In this document: positions 54,832 through 64,000 of the stretch, in pieces
Layout: each line of letters begins with the position of its first letter
How positions within the stretch are numbered: position 1 is the stretch's first letter
From: Vibrio agarilyticus
GTDB taxonomy: Bacteria > Pseudomonadota > Gammaproteobacteria > Enterobacterales > Vibrionaceae
Direction of reading: 5' to 3'
Assembly: GCF_012641465.1 (NCBI RefSeq)
Contig: NZ_JABAIK010000003.1
Location: 124,001-188,000 of the forward strand
Length of the DNA: 64,000 bases
Program-made: the position numbers and the translations under genes
The notes under the pieces: model-generated
The model's database searches: none
The model's input: the letters and a program-made list of their open reading frames with translations, nothing else
What the model was told of the DNA's origin: nothing

Positions 54832-55680
54832 TTGAGTAAGCATCTAATGAACGAGCAAAGCCAAACTCGCTCTGCTCAAGTTCGCTTTGAGGATATTTGT
54901 GTTCACCATTACGCGAAGCCTCGCTGGTTAGGTGGGAAACCGTATAAAGCGCTGCACGGGTTGAATCTGGTTATCGATACGCAAAATATCGCCATTGTCG
55001 GGCCGTCGGGGGCAGGAAAGTCGACTTTGATTGAGCTTTTGTTTGGTCTGCGCAAACCTACTTCGGGTGAAGTCTATGTGTGTGGTTACCCGCTTTCGCG
55101 TAGCACGGCAAAGCAACGTCACGCGCTTTGCCAGCACATTCAACTGATCCCGCAAGAGCCGCAAACCAGCTTGAACCCCTATTATTCGGTATCTCAGATC
55201 CTACTTGAGCCGCTAATGAGCATTGGTGTCACTCAAGCGCAACACGAAAAAGTGACCAAGGTAATGGCGGATGTGGGGCTGGATCTCTCGCTGCTTGAGC
55301 GAAATTCACAGCAGCTCTCGGTGGGCCAAGCGCAACGCGTGGCGATTGCGAGAGCCCTAATTACTGAGCCTTGTGTGCTGGTGGCCGATGAGCCGACAAG
55401 CAGTTTGGACCCGGTCAGTCGCCAGCAAATACTTGATTTACTCGCAAGCATTCAACGCACGCGGCAGATGCGGCTGATTTTGGTCACGCATGATCTCGAT
55501 GCCGCGCAAACGCTGTGCGATGAAATTCTCGTGTTGAATAAAGGCGGCGTTGTGGAATATGGACCATCACATCAGGTGATGAACCAGCCCGTGCACGCGG
55601 TAACCAAAGCCTTATTGAACGCTCAACATCACAATAATAAATTGACAAAAAACCTAGGAGAGGTTTGTTATGCCCTTTAA
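54832..55680 (+). CDS. ABC importer ATP-binding protein (oligopeptide/nickel type, second)
   Basis: About 283 residues: Walker A GPSGAGKST, signature LSVGQAQRV (Gly-Gly changed to Val-Gly), Walker B LVADEPTSSLDP. DppF/NikE-like. The TTG at 54832 has GGAG seven nt upstream; TTG 54820 and ATG 54847 are alternatives. It overlaps the next gene by 11 nt. Confidence 0.85.
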   Translation: MSKHLMNEQSQTRSAQVRFEDICVHHYAKPRWLGGKPYKALHGLNLVIDTQNIAIVGPSGAGKSTLIELLFGLRKPTSGEVYVCGYPLSRSTAKQRHALCQHIQLIPQEPQTSLNPYYSVSQILLEPLMSIGVTQAQHEKVTKVMADVGLDLSLLERNSQQLSVGQAQRVAIARALITEPCVLVADEPTSSLDPVSRQQILDLLASIQRTRQMRLILVTHDLDAAQTLCDEILVLNKGGVVEYGPSHQVMNQPVHAVTKALLNAQHHNNKLTKNLGEVCYAL

Positions 55681-57187
55681 TTTTTCAAAGTTAGCGCTTT
55701 CGCTGACGTTAAGCGCCTTGATGACCGGCTGTTTTGATTCAACCGACACGCCAGCGCAGTCGCACGCTAATGGTGCCATGCCTGCTGAAAAAGTACTTCG
55801 CGTTGCTATGATGCAACCACCACGTACGGGCTTATCGCCACTTTCAGATGACGCATTTAAATTGTCACGTTGGAGCACGGCAGAAACGTTAGTGAATTTA
55901 AATGCGCAGTCTGTTGCCGAGCCCATGTTGGCAACAGAGTGGGAGCAAGTTGACCCGTTGACATGGCAATTTACCTTACGTGGCGGCGTCACCTTCCATG
56001 ATGGTTCTGCTCTCAATGCGCAAGCGGTGGTTCACTCATTGCAAAGCGCATTGAACGCGGCGCCTAAGCCACGAATTTTGGATGGCATTGAGTGGCAAGT
56101 GCGCGCGTTGAACGCGATGGTCGTCGAAATCAAAACCTCGTTTAATGACCCTCTGTTACCGAGTCGTTTATCAAGCCCTCAGTTGGCGATTCTTGCAGGA
56201 TCTGCGTACCAAGAAAATGGTCGAGTGGTGCCAATCAATGCTGGTACCGGCCCCTTTGTTCTAACCGAAATTAATGGGACTACCAGCGCAAAACTAAGTC
56301 GTTTTGATGCTTACTGGGGTGAAAAAGCCAAAGTGGATACCATTATTGCGGAATATGTGCCAAATGGTTTTGCGCGCGCCGCGGCGCTGCGTACTGGTGA
56401 AGCCGATGTCGTAGAAGCGGTGCCTGTATCGCAGATCGCCATGATGGAATCATCACAGCTGCACGAAGTCGCTATGCCGCGTACCAACACCCTTTATCTT
56501 AATAACCAATCAAAGGTCTTTAGCCAATTTGCGCTGCGTAAAGCGGCTGCTCAGGCGATAAACCGCGAGCAGATCATCAAAACCGTTTATGAGGATCATG
56601 CCGATTTGGCGCACGGTTTGTTAGGGCCTGCTTTGGCCTGGGCGCAGCCGACGCGTGAAATGAATCCGCGCCTCGAGACAATGGAGCTGCGCCGCGCTCA
56701 TGGTGAGAAGATCACCATAGGAACCTTTACTGACCGCGCAGAATTGCCAGAGGTGGCTGTGTTACTTAAACAGCAGCTGAAAATGGCGGGATTTGTGGTG
56801 GAACTTGATGTGCGTGAATACGCGCAAATTGAAAATGATGCGCTGGCGGGCAAGTTTGATGCCTTCTTGTTATCACGCGCTACGGTGCTTGATTCGGGCG
56901 ATCCTGTGGCGTACATGCAAAGTGACTTTAGTTGTAACGGCTCTTATAACTTAGGCCAGTTTTGCTCTGAAGAGGTGGATGCCGCGTTGAAGCATGCCGA
57001 TCTGCAGCCCCTTGGTGAGAAGCGCCAGCAAGCCATCATTGCCGCGGAGAATCAAATTCTATCGCAATACGCGGCGATCCCGCTGCTGCATGAGCGTGTA
57101 ATTCAGGGGGAGAGCGAGCGTGTGAAAAACGCACAGCGCGATCCTCGTGAGCGTCGCCTTGTCGACCAATTTACCGAGGCCCACTAA
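55670..57187 (+). CDS. ABC importer substrate-binding lipoprotein (family 5)
   Basis: About 505 residues. Signal with lipobox LMTGC: lipid-anchored Cys at residue 21. SBP family 5 features: LTWQFTLRGGVTFHDGSALNA, and NAGTGPFVLTEINGTTSAKL. Such proteins bind peptides, nickel chelates or metallophores; the ligand cannot be told. The Shine-Dalgarno is TAGGAGAGG inside the end of the ATPase gene. Four nt separate its stop from the permease ATG. Confidence 0.9.
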   Translation: MPFNFSKLALSLTLSALMTGCFDSTDTPAQSHANGAMPAEKVLRVAMMQPPRTGLSPLSDDAFKLSRWSTAETLVNLNAQSVAEPMLATEWEQVDPLTWQFTLRGGVTFHDGSALNAQAVVHSLQSALNAAPKPRILDGIEWQVRALNAMVVEIKTSFNDPLLPSRLSSPQLAILAGSAYQENGRVVPINAGTGPFVLTEINGTTSAKLSRFDAYWGEKAKVDTIIAEYVPNGFARAAALRTGEADVVEAVPVSQIAMMESSQLHEVAMPRTNTLYLNNQSKVFSQFALRKAAAQAINREQIIKTVYEDHADLAHGLLGPALAWAQPTREMNPRLETMELRRAHGEKITIGTFTDRAELPEVAVLLKQQLKMAGFVVELDVREYAQIENDALAGKFDAFLLSRATVLDSGDPVAYMQSDFSCNGSYNLGQFCSEEVDAALKHADLQPLGEKRQQAIIAAENQILSQYAAIPLLHERVIQGESERVKNAQRDPRERRLVDQFTEAH

Positions 57188-57191
57188 TTCT

Positions 57192-58955
57192 ATGTGGTCT
57201 GCTGATCGCTTTCACTCTCATAACCGTATTGGCATGCCGATCTGGTTGACTCTGTTGTTATCACGCTTTCTGGCACTTAGCACTGTGGTGGTGCTGGTGG
57301 GATTAATGCCTGATATTGCTGGCATTGACCCAAGCCAATCGATACTGCGCGCTCGCGCAGGCGCGCAGCAATTGCTTACAGCAGAAGCGCTGCAAGCCAT
57401 TCGTGAGGATCTTCAACTTGATCGCAGTGCGGCTCAGCGGCTATGGGATTGGCTGACACTTGCAATGCAAGGTGACTTAGGTGTCTCCTGGGTGAGCGGG
57501 GCTTCGGTGATGGAGAGCGTGCAGCAAACGGGCAAAACCTCGCTGTTACTCATGGTAACAGCGCTTGGTCTTGCTCTGATGTTTTGCGCTGTCAGTGTAT
57601 TTTATACCGCGTGGCGTTGGCAGCAGGGGCGATTGACTCAGTCTGGATTGGCCCATCATGGCACTTTTAGTTCGGTGTTGGTGTCGTTGCCCGAATATGT
57701 CGTGGCATCGCTGCTGATTATGGTCTTTGCCATTTGGTTGGGTTGGTTTCCTCCTTATGGTTGGCAAAGCGCGCAAAATCTGTGGCTGCCGAGCCTTGCG
57801 ATGGCGCTGCCTGCTGCGGGGCTCTTTGGGCGCTTACTGAATGACAGTTTGAAGCGTGTGCTTGAGGAACCGTGGGTGATCACTTGGCTTTCGGCAAACG
57901 TTAGTCAGTGTCAAGTTGTGCGTTTTGCGCTGTGGCGCGCCCTCAGCAGCTTGTTGCCACAAATCGCGATGACGGTGATCGGTTTAACCGGCGGCGCTGT
58001 TGCGGTGGAGTTGGTGTTCTCGATTCCCGGCATTGGGCGATTGATTCTGGGCGCGGCAAAATCACAAGACTTACCTATGCTGCAAGGCGGCTTGTTGGTG
58101 CTGTTGGTGTTTTCGATGCTGATAAGCGGTGCCAGTATTTTATTGCAGCGCTTTGTATTAGGGCGCGCAGTGACCAGTGGCAAGCTTGTCAGTAGTCACA
58201 GTACATTTCACTTTACGCGAAATCCGATAAAACGAACCATTAGTGCCACGCTCTTTGCACTACTGATTGTCTGCGCCGCATGGGCTTTGCTTCGCGATCC
58301 CTATACCATCCAATTTACCCGTTTGGAGCCACCGAGTTTCGCCGCGCCATTTGGCGCCGACGCTGTAGGGCGAGATCTGCTGGCGCGAGTCGGGGGAGGG
58401 ATGATCTCGACGATTAAAATGGGCATGATTGCGACACTGTTAAGCTTGGTGTTGGGGTTAATTTTCGGATTTGCTGCGCGTTTTAGCCAAGGTTTTATCG
58501 AGATCACCAAAGGCGTGCCATACATTGTGGCGGGGCTGCTTATTGCAGGTCTCACCGGGATGAACTCAAACAGCGCATTAATTGCCATTGTGTTGGTTTC
58601 TTGGGCACCGCTGGCCGCGCATTGCGCCAGTTTATTAGTCGAAGCCAAAGCGCAACCTTACACGTATCTTGCGCCGATTTGGGGCACCAGTCAGTGGCGA
58701 ATACTGCGCTTCTATTTGCTACCGTATGTGCTGCCGCCCTTAATCAGACACGCACTGCTAAAATGGCCAGTGATCACGCTGAGTTTAACCTCGCTCAGTT
58801 TTATTGGTTTGGGGGTTAAGCCTCCCTCACCTGAGTGGGGATTATTGATCTCAGAAAATCTACCTTATATTGAGCGCTCGCCGCTTGGTGTGCTGCTGCC
58901 AATTTTCGGTTTGGCCTTGCTTTCGATTGCGGTCAATATGCTATTTGATGATTGA
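57192..58955 (+). CDS. Fused double permease of the ABC importer
   Basis: About 588 residues carrying two BPD transport domains in one chain: a DppB/NikB-like half (about 1-330; VEEL-type region ELVFSIPGIGRLILGAAKSQD) and a DppC/NikC-like half (about 335-588; PFGADAVGRDLLARVGGGM and WRILRFYLLPYVLPPLIRHA). Such importers usually use two genes, so this is a fusion. ATG at 57192. Confidence 0.88.
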   Translation: MWSADRFHSHNRIGMPIWLTLLLSRFLALSTVVVLVGLMPDIAGIDPSQSILRARAGAQQLLTAEALQAIREDLQLDRSAAQRLWDWLTLAMQGDLGVSWVSGASVMESVQQTGKTSLLLMVTALGLALMFCAVSVFYTAWRWQQGRLTQSGLAHHGTFSSVLVSLPEYVVASLLIMVFAIWLGWFPPYGWQSAQNLWLPSLAMALPAAGLFGRLLNDSLKRVLEEPWVITWLSANVSQCQVVRFALWRALSSLLPQIAMTVIGLTGGAVAVELVFSIPGIGRLILGAAKSQDLPMLQGGLLVLLVFSMLISGASILLQRFVLGRAVTSGKLVSSHSTFHFTRNPIKRTISATLFALLIVCAAWALLRDPYTIQFTRLEPPSFAAPFGADAVGRDLLARVGGGMISTIKMGMIATLLSLVLGLIFGFAARFSQGFIEITKGVPYIVAGLLIAGLTGMNSNSALIAIVLVSWAPLAAHCASLLVEAKAQPYTYLAPIWGTSQWRILRFYLLPYVLPPLIRHALLKWPVITLSLTSLSFIGLGVKPPSPEWGLLISENLPYIERSPLGVLLPIFGLALLSIAVNMLFDD

Positions 58956-58982
58956 AATGGCAAAATATTAAACCAAAATAGT

Positions 58983-59007
58983 ATATACCCAAATCATTTG
59001 GGTATAT
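58983..59007. repeat. Perfect 12-bp-arm palindrome with tataccc ends
   Basis: Two exact 12-bp arms (atatacccaaat and its complement) around one C, after the permease stop. It resembles a minimal ERIC-like end pair, as at 28906-28938, and may act as a weak terminator. The rest of 58956-59389 has no gene. Confidence 0.6.
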
Positions 59008-59389
59008 GTTGATATATTGATGTTGATTCCATAATTTGTGTTCTTAAATATTTTATTAGTGGCGCAGGCTCAGATTTAGACCTGTTTTTTACAGAGTGAA
59101 TAGATTTAAGTAAGAGGGATAAATTACAGTTAATAATATAAAAACATGATCTTGATTCCTTTGTTTTTATTTTTATCAAATTGTTCATCAATTGGGCGAT
59201 TGATTCCAAATAAGTTTAGTTATGACATAAATCGTTTAATTTACTGACGCATCTATGACATAAGTGCTCGAAATCACTTTATATTTCAGCGACATTTTTT
59301 CTTGGCTCCGCGTATAGTTTGGCAGCATATTATTATTACTGCTAGTGATTGAAACTCATCGTGGGCGCATCATAGCTTATGAGGACATT

Positions 59390-61540
59390 ATGACGTCATT
59401 GATTGACTCTCGCTTAGCAATTTATTGCACCGCGTTTATCGCAGTGCCAAGTGCATTTGCTAATAACGGAACACCACTTAAAGAGCTTCCACTTAGTCAA
59501 GTTTTGGCCGACGAAGCTGCAATTATTGCTACGCAGTCTGAATCATACCAATTGGTGATGACATCCATACAAACTCGCGATAATGCAGTTGTTGAAGCCA
59601 TTACACCGCATCATCCAAATAACCCAAGTAATGTAAAGCGCGTTGAGCGTATTGTATCTGAGCAAGATTGGGACTATTTATTTGCCGAGCGCGATCCAGC
59701 CTATACTCACCTGAATTTTCTTAAAGCGGTCGCCAAGTATCCAGCGTTGTGTGGCGATTACAGCGATGGGCGAGATGCCGATGCTATCTGTCGTAAGACG
59801 CTGGCGACCATGTTTGCCCACTTTACGCAGGAAACCGGTGGTCACAATGCATATAGTGAAATCCCTCAGTGGCGTCAGGGGCTCTATTATTTACGTGAAA
59901 TTGGTTGGCAAGAAACCACTTCCGGTGGCTATGGCCTGTGCGATCCACAAACGTGGCAAGGACAAGCTTACCCTTGCGGTAAAAATCCGGATGGAAGCAA
60001 TAAAAGCTATTTCGGCCGTGGCTCGAAACAGCTCAGTTACAATTACAACTATGGGCCATTTTCTCAGTCGATATACGGCAATGTGGAGAAACTGTTGAAT
60101 GAACCCGAGCTGGTTGCAGATACGTGGTTAAACCTTGCCAGTGCGGTATTTTTTTACCTTTACCCACAACCACCAAAGCCAAGCATGCTGCATGTGATTG
60201 ATGGTACATGGCAGCCGAATGAGCGAGATAAGCAAAATGGCTTAGTACCAGGCTTTGGTGTAACGACGCAAATTATTAATGGCGGGGTTGAGTGTGGTGG
60301 TAGTGCTGAGCATATTCAGTCGCAAAATCGCATTGATTACTATCGTCAGTTTGCTAAGCACCTTAACGTGCCGATTGCGCCTAATGAGGTGCTTGGGTGT
60401 AAAGGAATGAAACAGTTTGATGACGGTGGTGCCGGCGCACTGAATATTTTCTGGGAAGAAAATTGGGGGTGGGATGCCGAAAGTAGTGATGGGCGAACCT
60501 ACCAATGTCAGCTTGTCTCTTACCAAGGGTCTTATTCTTCATTTATTGAAGGAGATTATGCCAAATGCGTCGCTAGTAAATTTAATGTTGATATTATCGA
60601 TGATACTAATGGTAATCGTGCACCCATCGCTAACGCTGGTCAGGATCATCAGGTAGAGGCAACTGAGGCCGTTACCATTACTGTATCAGCAAGCCAATCA
60701 AGTGATGATAAAGGAATTGTCAGTTACCAGTGGCAGCAAACGGATGGGTCAAATATTCCATTGCAACTCAGCGCGCCAAATGCTGAAACGACGCAAGTGC
60801 AAGTTCCCGCTTTGGAGCGTAGCCAGGTGTTTAACTTGACGTTAACTGTCGCAGATGCAGAGGGTAAAACGGCGCAAGACACTGTCGCTATCGTCGCCAA
60901 TGTAACAAATAGTAATCAGGCGCCAAAAGTGGTGCTGCACGCGCCAAAAGAGGTTAATGAAGAGTTCATTGGAGTGAAAGTACACGCCACGGTGAGTGAC
61001 CCAGAAAATGATGCAGTACAATTGAATTGGCAAGTCAGCCAAAATATTTCATTTACAGTCGCTCATGACCAGCGCAGCATTATATTTGATGCGCCAGCCG
61101 TTACACATGATACCCCCATTTCTGTGCAAGTTGAGGCGATTGACGAGGCGCAGAATATGGTGAGCTCGAGCGTGACTATTACGGTAAAAAATAACCAACA
61201 AGATGGTGGTCAGTGTGAGGCGATCGATCCCAATGCGAATCAATATTCTGCTTATCAATCTGATAAAGTCTATACCGAGACAAGTTCGCCAGTTAGCCAT
61301 CTAGGTTTAGTTTATAAAGCAAAATGGTGGGTACAAGGAAACGAGCCGACTCCAGCAAATGAAGCGTGGGAACTGCTTAGCACTGTTGAGCTGCCTTGGA
61401 GTATAGAAGCGGTTTATAACGGCGGCGATGAGGTTAATTGGCAAGGCAAACGCTGGCAAGCGCAATGGTGGACAAAAGGAGATAAGCCTGGGGTCGCTGG
61501 GGTTTGGGTTGACGTTGGCGCTGCGTCTTGTCCGTCGTAA
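59390..61540 (+). CDS. Secreted GH19 chitinase with PKD and chitin-binding domains
   Basis: Hydrolyses chitin outside the cell. About 716 residues from the ATG at 59390 (GAGGAC upstream; an in-frame GTG at 59345 lacks one); the signal peptide ends near VPSAFA. The GH19 domain (about 80-410) has the catalytic Glu at 148 in HFTQETGGHNAY, and YFGRGSKQLSYNYNYGP. Two Ig/PKD-like domains follow (NRAPIANAGQDHQVEA; NQAPKVVLHAPKEV), then two CBM5/12 repeats with AKWWVQGNEP and AQWWTKGDKPG. A terminator follows at 61596. Confidence 0.92.
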   Translation: MTSLIDSRLAIYCTAFIAVPSAFANNGTPLKELPLSQVLADEAAIIATQSESYQLVMTSIQTRDNAVVEAITPHHPNNPSNVKRVERIVSEQDWDYLFAERDPAYTHLNFLKAVAKYPALCGDYSDGRDADAICRKTLATMFAHFTQETGGHNAYSEIPQWRQGLYYLREIGWQETTSGGYGLCDPQTWQGQAYPCGKNPDGSNKSYFGRGSKQLSYNYNYGPFSQSIYGNVEKLLNEPELVADTWLNLASAVFFYLYPQPPKPSMLHVIDGTWQPNERDKQNGLVPGFGVTTQIINGGVECGGSAEHIQSQNRIDYYRQFAKHLNVPIAPNEVLGCKGMKQFDDGGAGALNIFWEENWGWDAESSDGRTYQCQLVSYQGSYSSFIEGDYAKCVASKFNVDIIDDTNGNRAPIANAGQDHQVEATEAVTITVSASQSSDDKGIVSYQWQQTDGSNIPLQLSAPNAETTQVQVPALERSQVFNLTLTVADAEGKTAQDTVAIVANVTNSNQAPKVVLHAPKEVNEEFIGVKVHATVSDPENDAVQLNWQVSQNISFTVAHDQRSIIFDAPAVTHDTPISVQVEAIDEAQNMVSSSVTITVKNNQQDGGQCEAIDPNANQYSAYQSDKVYTETSSPVSHLGLVYKAKWWVQGNEPTPANEAWELLSTVELPWSIEAVYNGGDEVNWQGKRWQAQWWTKGDKPGVAGVWVDVGAASCPS

Positions 61541-61595
61541 TAAAGTGGTCTGTTGTTTGATTAATTAGAAAACAGCGCAAATATTAAATCAAAAT

Positions 61596-61626
61596 AAACC
61601 CGTTAGCTTCTAGCGACGGGTTTTTT
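61596..61626 (+). terminator. Rho-independent terminator after the GH19 chitinase gene
   Basis: Stem AAACCCGT / ACGGGTTT followed by more Ts, 55 nt after the stop. Confidence 0.85.
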
Positions 61627-61892
61627 AGTTTTATTAAATCAAGATTGCGTAATACTTTCATTTTCATGTCAATATGTTGACATTAATTCCATAATCAATT
61701 CATACCATCGGTTTGCTTCAATATTTCCAATATGGATCGAGGAAAAATAACAAGCCGATTGACGAATATAATACAACGAGTATTCGAAAAAGTTTCTTTG
61801 GATAAAGATCATGGTATTGAATAAATGAGCAATAGTTATAAGTTTTTTTTGATAGCATCTGGCTTGGATTTATACATGAAGTGACTTTATTT

Positions 61893-61925
61893 AACCTATA
61901 AGTGGGGGAGGGTATAGGTTTTTAT
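61893..61925 (+). promoter_or_regulatory. Hairpin in the leader of the 61984 gene
   Basis: AACCTATA / TATAGGTT around a G-rich 12-nt loop (AGTGGGGGAGGG), followed by TTTA. It is 60 nt upstream of the ATG and could be an attenuator or 5' structure. The rest of 61627-61983 has no gene. Confidence 0.5.
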
Positions 61926-61983
61926 TTAACGTTCTACTTGATTGATTCTTTCTCAATTCATCTAATAAAAAAGAGAATATATA

Positions 61984-64000
61984 ATGAAAAAAATAAACAA
62001 AATAACGTTAGCAATATCGAGCATATTGCTGAGCGGTTATTTCTATTCAGGTTCTAATGCGTTTGCAGCAACGCAAGTAACCGAATTTATTCCGGGCACA
62101 ACCAAAGTGCAAAACGGGGCTGTTGTGTCCTATGGTGGAGAGTGCTTTATTGCTAAAAACAATCCTGGAGTATGGGAAACGCCAAATGCCGGCTCGTGGT
62201 TTTGGGACACAACCTCATGTGACTCGGTCACAGAGCCTGATACCGATCCTGAAACGGATCCCGAAATAGACGTGGGTGAGGCAATCTTGTTTATTCCGGG
62301 TCAGACCAAAGTAAAAAATGGCGATCTTGTTAAGTATCAAGATGAGTGCTTCATTGCAAAAAATAATCCAGGTGTGTGGGAAACGCCCGCGTCGGGTTCT
62401 TGGTTCTGGGATCTTTCACAATGTCCCACTGATACGGACGAACCCGAAGAGCCGCAAGAGACCACGCTGGACTTGCTTGCCCCTACCCAAAATCAAGTTA
62501 TTGAATTAGGCAGCTCAATTGAAATTCACGCGCGTGTTACTGGAGCGAATGCGACCAAAGTGGTGTTTTTTGCGAATAACCAGACGTTAAGCGAGCAATT
62601 GATTGCTGCGGATCAGAGTGAATACCGCTACCACTGGACGCCTAAGGATGCAGGGCAGGCCAAAGTGCAAATCAAAGCGTTTGATAAAGATAATCAAGTT
62701 CTAAAACAAGATGTTGTCAGCATTGTCATTGAAGAGCGCAACGCAGGTGAGGACTTTGTCGCACCTCAAGTGAGTTTTGTAACACCAACCAACGGTGCTC
62801 GCATCGATAAAGGTGAGCTTGTCACAATCACGCTTAACGCAACGGACAAGAATGACGATTTACACGAGGTGCTGGTTAGCGTTGATGGTGAAACACTTTG
62901 CCAGTTTGATGGTAGTCAAAAAGAGACATTTAACTGTCAGTGGCAAGCCAATCAAGCAGGTCAGTTTACGCTCGATGCAGTCGCAGTGGATGCACAAAAC
63001 TTGCGCAGTGAGGCACGTATTTCGGTTTCGGTCCAAGAGGTTGTTGAGCCGCCCGTGACAGCGCCAGATTCGCTGTGTGATGGTTTTAATCTGTATCCAG
63101 ATTGGCCAAGGGGCAATCATGCAACTGGTGGCGACATTATGGTGTTTGAAAATATTGCCTATGTTGCGTCTTATTGGACCCAATCTGTTCCAGGTAGTGA
63201 TGACTCTTGGAAACATCACTTAAATTGTGATGGTACTGAGGCTGGGACTGCGCCTTTGATCTCACTGCCTAACCGAGCCGATCCAGTGAGTTTGGCGCTG
63301 CCGGGTTGGCCAAGTAAGCTTGTGGTAATGAGCGCTGCGCAACATGATTTGAATGTGGTCACTGTTAACGTGACTGATCACAAAGCATTGGCAGATTCAG
63401 TTGCCTTAACAGCAGGGTTTGTGGCGCTTATTGAACGCGCCGAGCAATTTGAAACTGAAACCCTGGTCTTGCGCAGTGATGTCCTTAATCGTATTACAGC
63501 CGACAAAGCGCTATTAAGCCAATCCATTGATGTAAAACAATCACTGATGAGCGCCGCAATACAAACTGGCAGTCGTATCGATACTGACGCGATAGAAGCT
63601 TTAACCGATGACATCAAAGGTTGGGCGCAAGCGCACCACTTGATTATTTCGAGCATTGCACCTAAAGCGTTATTTGGGTGGTCGGTGGAAATCGGCGAAT
63701 TTGCCTTTGAGTCTCACTCTGGTCGTCAGTCAGTTTGGAATAAAGCGTCAAAAGATATGGCCCAATCACTGCATACGCTTGAGTTGTATAGCGCTGAAAA
63801 TGAACGAAGTGCTGATTTTATCGCTTTCACAAAATCAAACCGTACTGCGGCTCTGAATGAGGAGCAGTGGCACAACGCTTTAGAATACGTCAAGCAAGTG
63901 TCAGACTTTGTTAATAAACCGGCCATGCTCAGTCAAATTCCGACTCAGCAAGCATTGAGCTATTTTATGGGCGCAACGAGCGCAGAGCGGAAGCTTCGCA
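61984..64000 (+). CDS. Secreted multidomain chitin-binding protein (chitinase-like), 3' end beyond window
   Basis: 672 residues visible. Signal peptide ends near SNAFAA. Two near-identical carbohydrate-binding repeats, each with CFIAKNNPGVWETP then GSWFWD, are joined by a DTDPETDPE-type acidic linker. Two Ig-like domains follow (LLAPTQNQVIELGSS; PQVSFVTPTNGARIDKGE), then a helical C-terminal region (ALFGWSVEIGEFAFESHSGR) reminiscent of large Vibrio chitinase-like proteins; the catalytic part, if any, was not identified. No stop is found before the edge. Probably acts with the upstream GH19 chitinase on chitin. Confidence 0.8.
   Translation, partial: MKKINKITLAISSILLSGYFYSGSNAFAATQVTEFIPGTTKVQNGAVVSYGGECFIAKNNPGVWETPNAGSWFWDTTSCDSVTEPDTDPETDPEIDVGEAILFIPGQTKVKNGDLVKYQDECFIAKNNPGVWETPASGSWFWDLSQCPTDTDEPEEPQETTLDLLAPTQNQVIELGSSIEIHARVTGANATKVVFFANNQTLSEQLIAADQSEYRYHWTPKDAGQAKVQIKAFDKDNQVLKQDVVSIVIEERNAGEDFVAPQVSFVTPTNGARIDKGELVTITLNATDKNDDLHEVLVSVDGETLCQFDGSQKETFNCQWQANQAGQFTLDAVAVDAQNLRSEARISVSVQEVVEPPVTAPDSLCDGFNLYPDWPRGNHATGGDIMVFENIAYVASYWTQSVPGSDDSWKHHLNCDGTEAGTAPLISLPNRADPVSLALPGWPSKLVVMSAAQHDLNVVTVNVTDHKALADSVALTAGFVALIERAEQFETETLVLRSDVLNRITADKALLSQSIDVKQSLMSAAIQTGSRIDTDAIEALTDDIKGWAQAHHLIISSIAPKALFGWSVEIGEFAFESHSGRQSVWNKASKDMAQSLHTLELYSAENERSADFIAFTKSNRTAALNEEQWHNALEYVKQVSDFVNKPAMLSQIPTQQALSYFMGATSAERKLR

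Overview
The window looks like part of the second chromosome of a marine Vibrio (gammaproteobacteria). The evidence is the combination of genes: an ectoine operon, a cyanide-insensitive-type bd oxidase, LuxP/LuxQ autoinducer-2 sensing, a phaBAPC polyhydroxybutyrate cluster beside a second secD/secF pair, OmpU-type porins, guaC and chitin-degrading enzymes. In V. cholerae the luxPQ, pha and second secDF genes lie on chromosome II (from memory). Intergenic regions carry many ERIC-like ~127-bp imperfect palindromes with tataccc/gggtata ends. I saw no rRNA, tRNA, CRISPR array, integron, prophage or transposase gene. The species cannot be fixed from the sequence alone.

Layout. 1-1.4 kb: minus-strand ectA-ectB, with ectB cut by the window edge. 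1.7-6.1 kb: a diguanylate cyclase, then cioA-cioB plus a 44-codon DUF2474 gene. 6.3-13.7 kb: an orphan NqrB paralogue with a DUF2256 zinc-ribbon gene, an SDR, HdeD, a degenerate receiver-HPt protein, YjiH and YoaK membrane proteins and a GFA-like protein. 13.8-26.7 kb: an M23 endopeptidase, a GGDEF-EAL protein, a glutaredoxin-like protein, two divergent porins, an ABC1 kinase, LysE and MATE transporters and a chemoreceptor. 26.7-33 kb: YeeX, YceH, a GIY-YIG protein and luxPQ. 33-38 kb: an SH3 protein, vemP, secD2 and secF2. 38-42.6 kb: phaB, phaA, phaP, phaC. 42.7-48.3 kb: a REC-CheC/PAS pair, nnr, an outer-membrane barrel and guaC. 48.4-52.3 kb: a LysR/MurE-like divergent pair and a MarR/CDF metal-efflux operon. 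52.6-59 kb: a MATE transporter and an oligopeptide/nickel-type ABC importer with a fused permease. 59.4-64 kb: a GH19 chitinase and a second secreted chitin-binding protein cut by the window edge.

The most notable system is at 34.3-37.7 kb. A 130-codon GTG-start ORF directly upstream of secD2F2 ends in the arrest segment of VemP, the Vibrio export-monitoring nascent chain. The bases at its stop codon can pair with the Shine-Dalgarno region of secD2 about 340 nt downstream, so a ribosome stalled on the arrest codon would open that pairing. This fits the published VemP/SecDF2 salinity-adaptation switch, in a version shorter than the V. alginolyticus protein and with an ERIC element inserted in the leader.

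Other points worth following: twin hairpins sharing an identical 10-nt loop sequence in the guaC leader, the first looking like a terminator; a second MurE-type ligase with DNPM instead of DNPR at the amino-acid selectivity site, under a probable LysR operator; and a CDF exporter co-transcribed with a MarR regulator that has AdcR-like His positions and sits downstream of several TTTGA/TCAAA palindromes.
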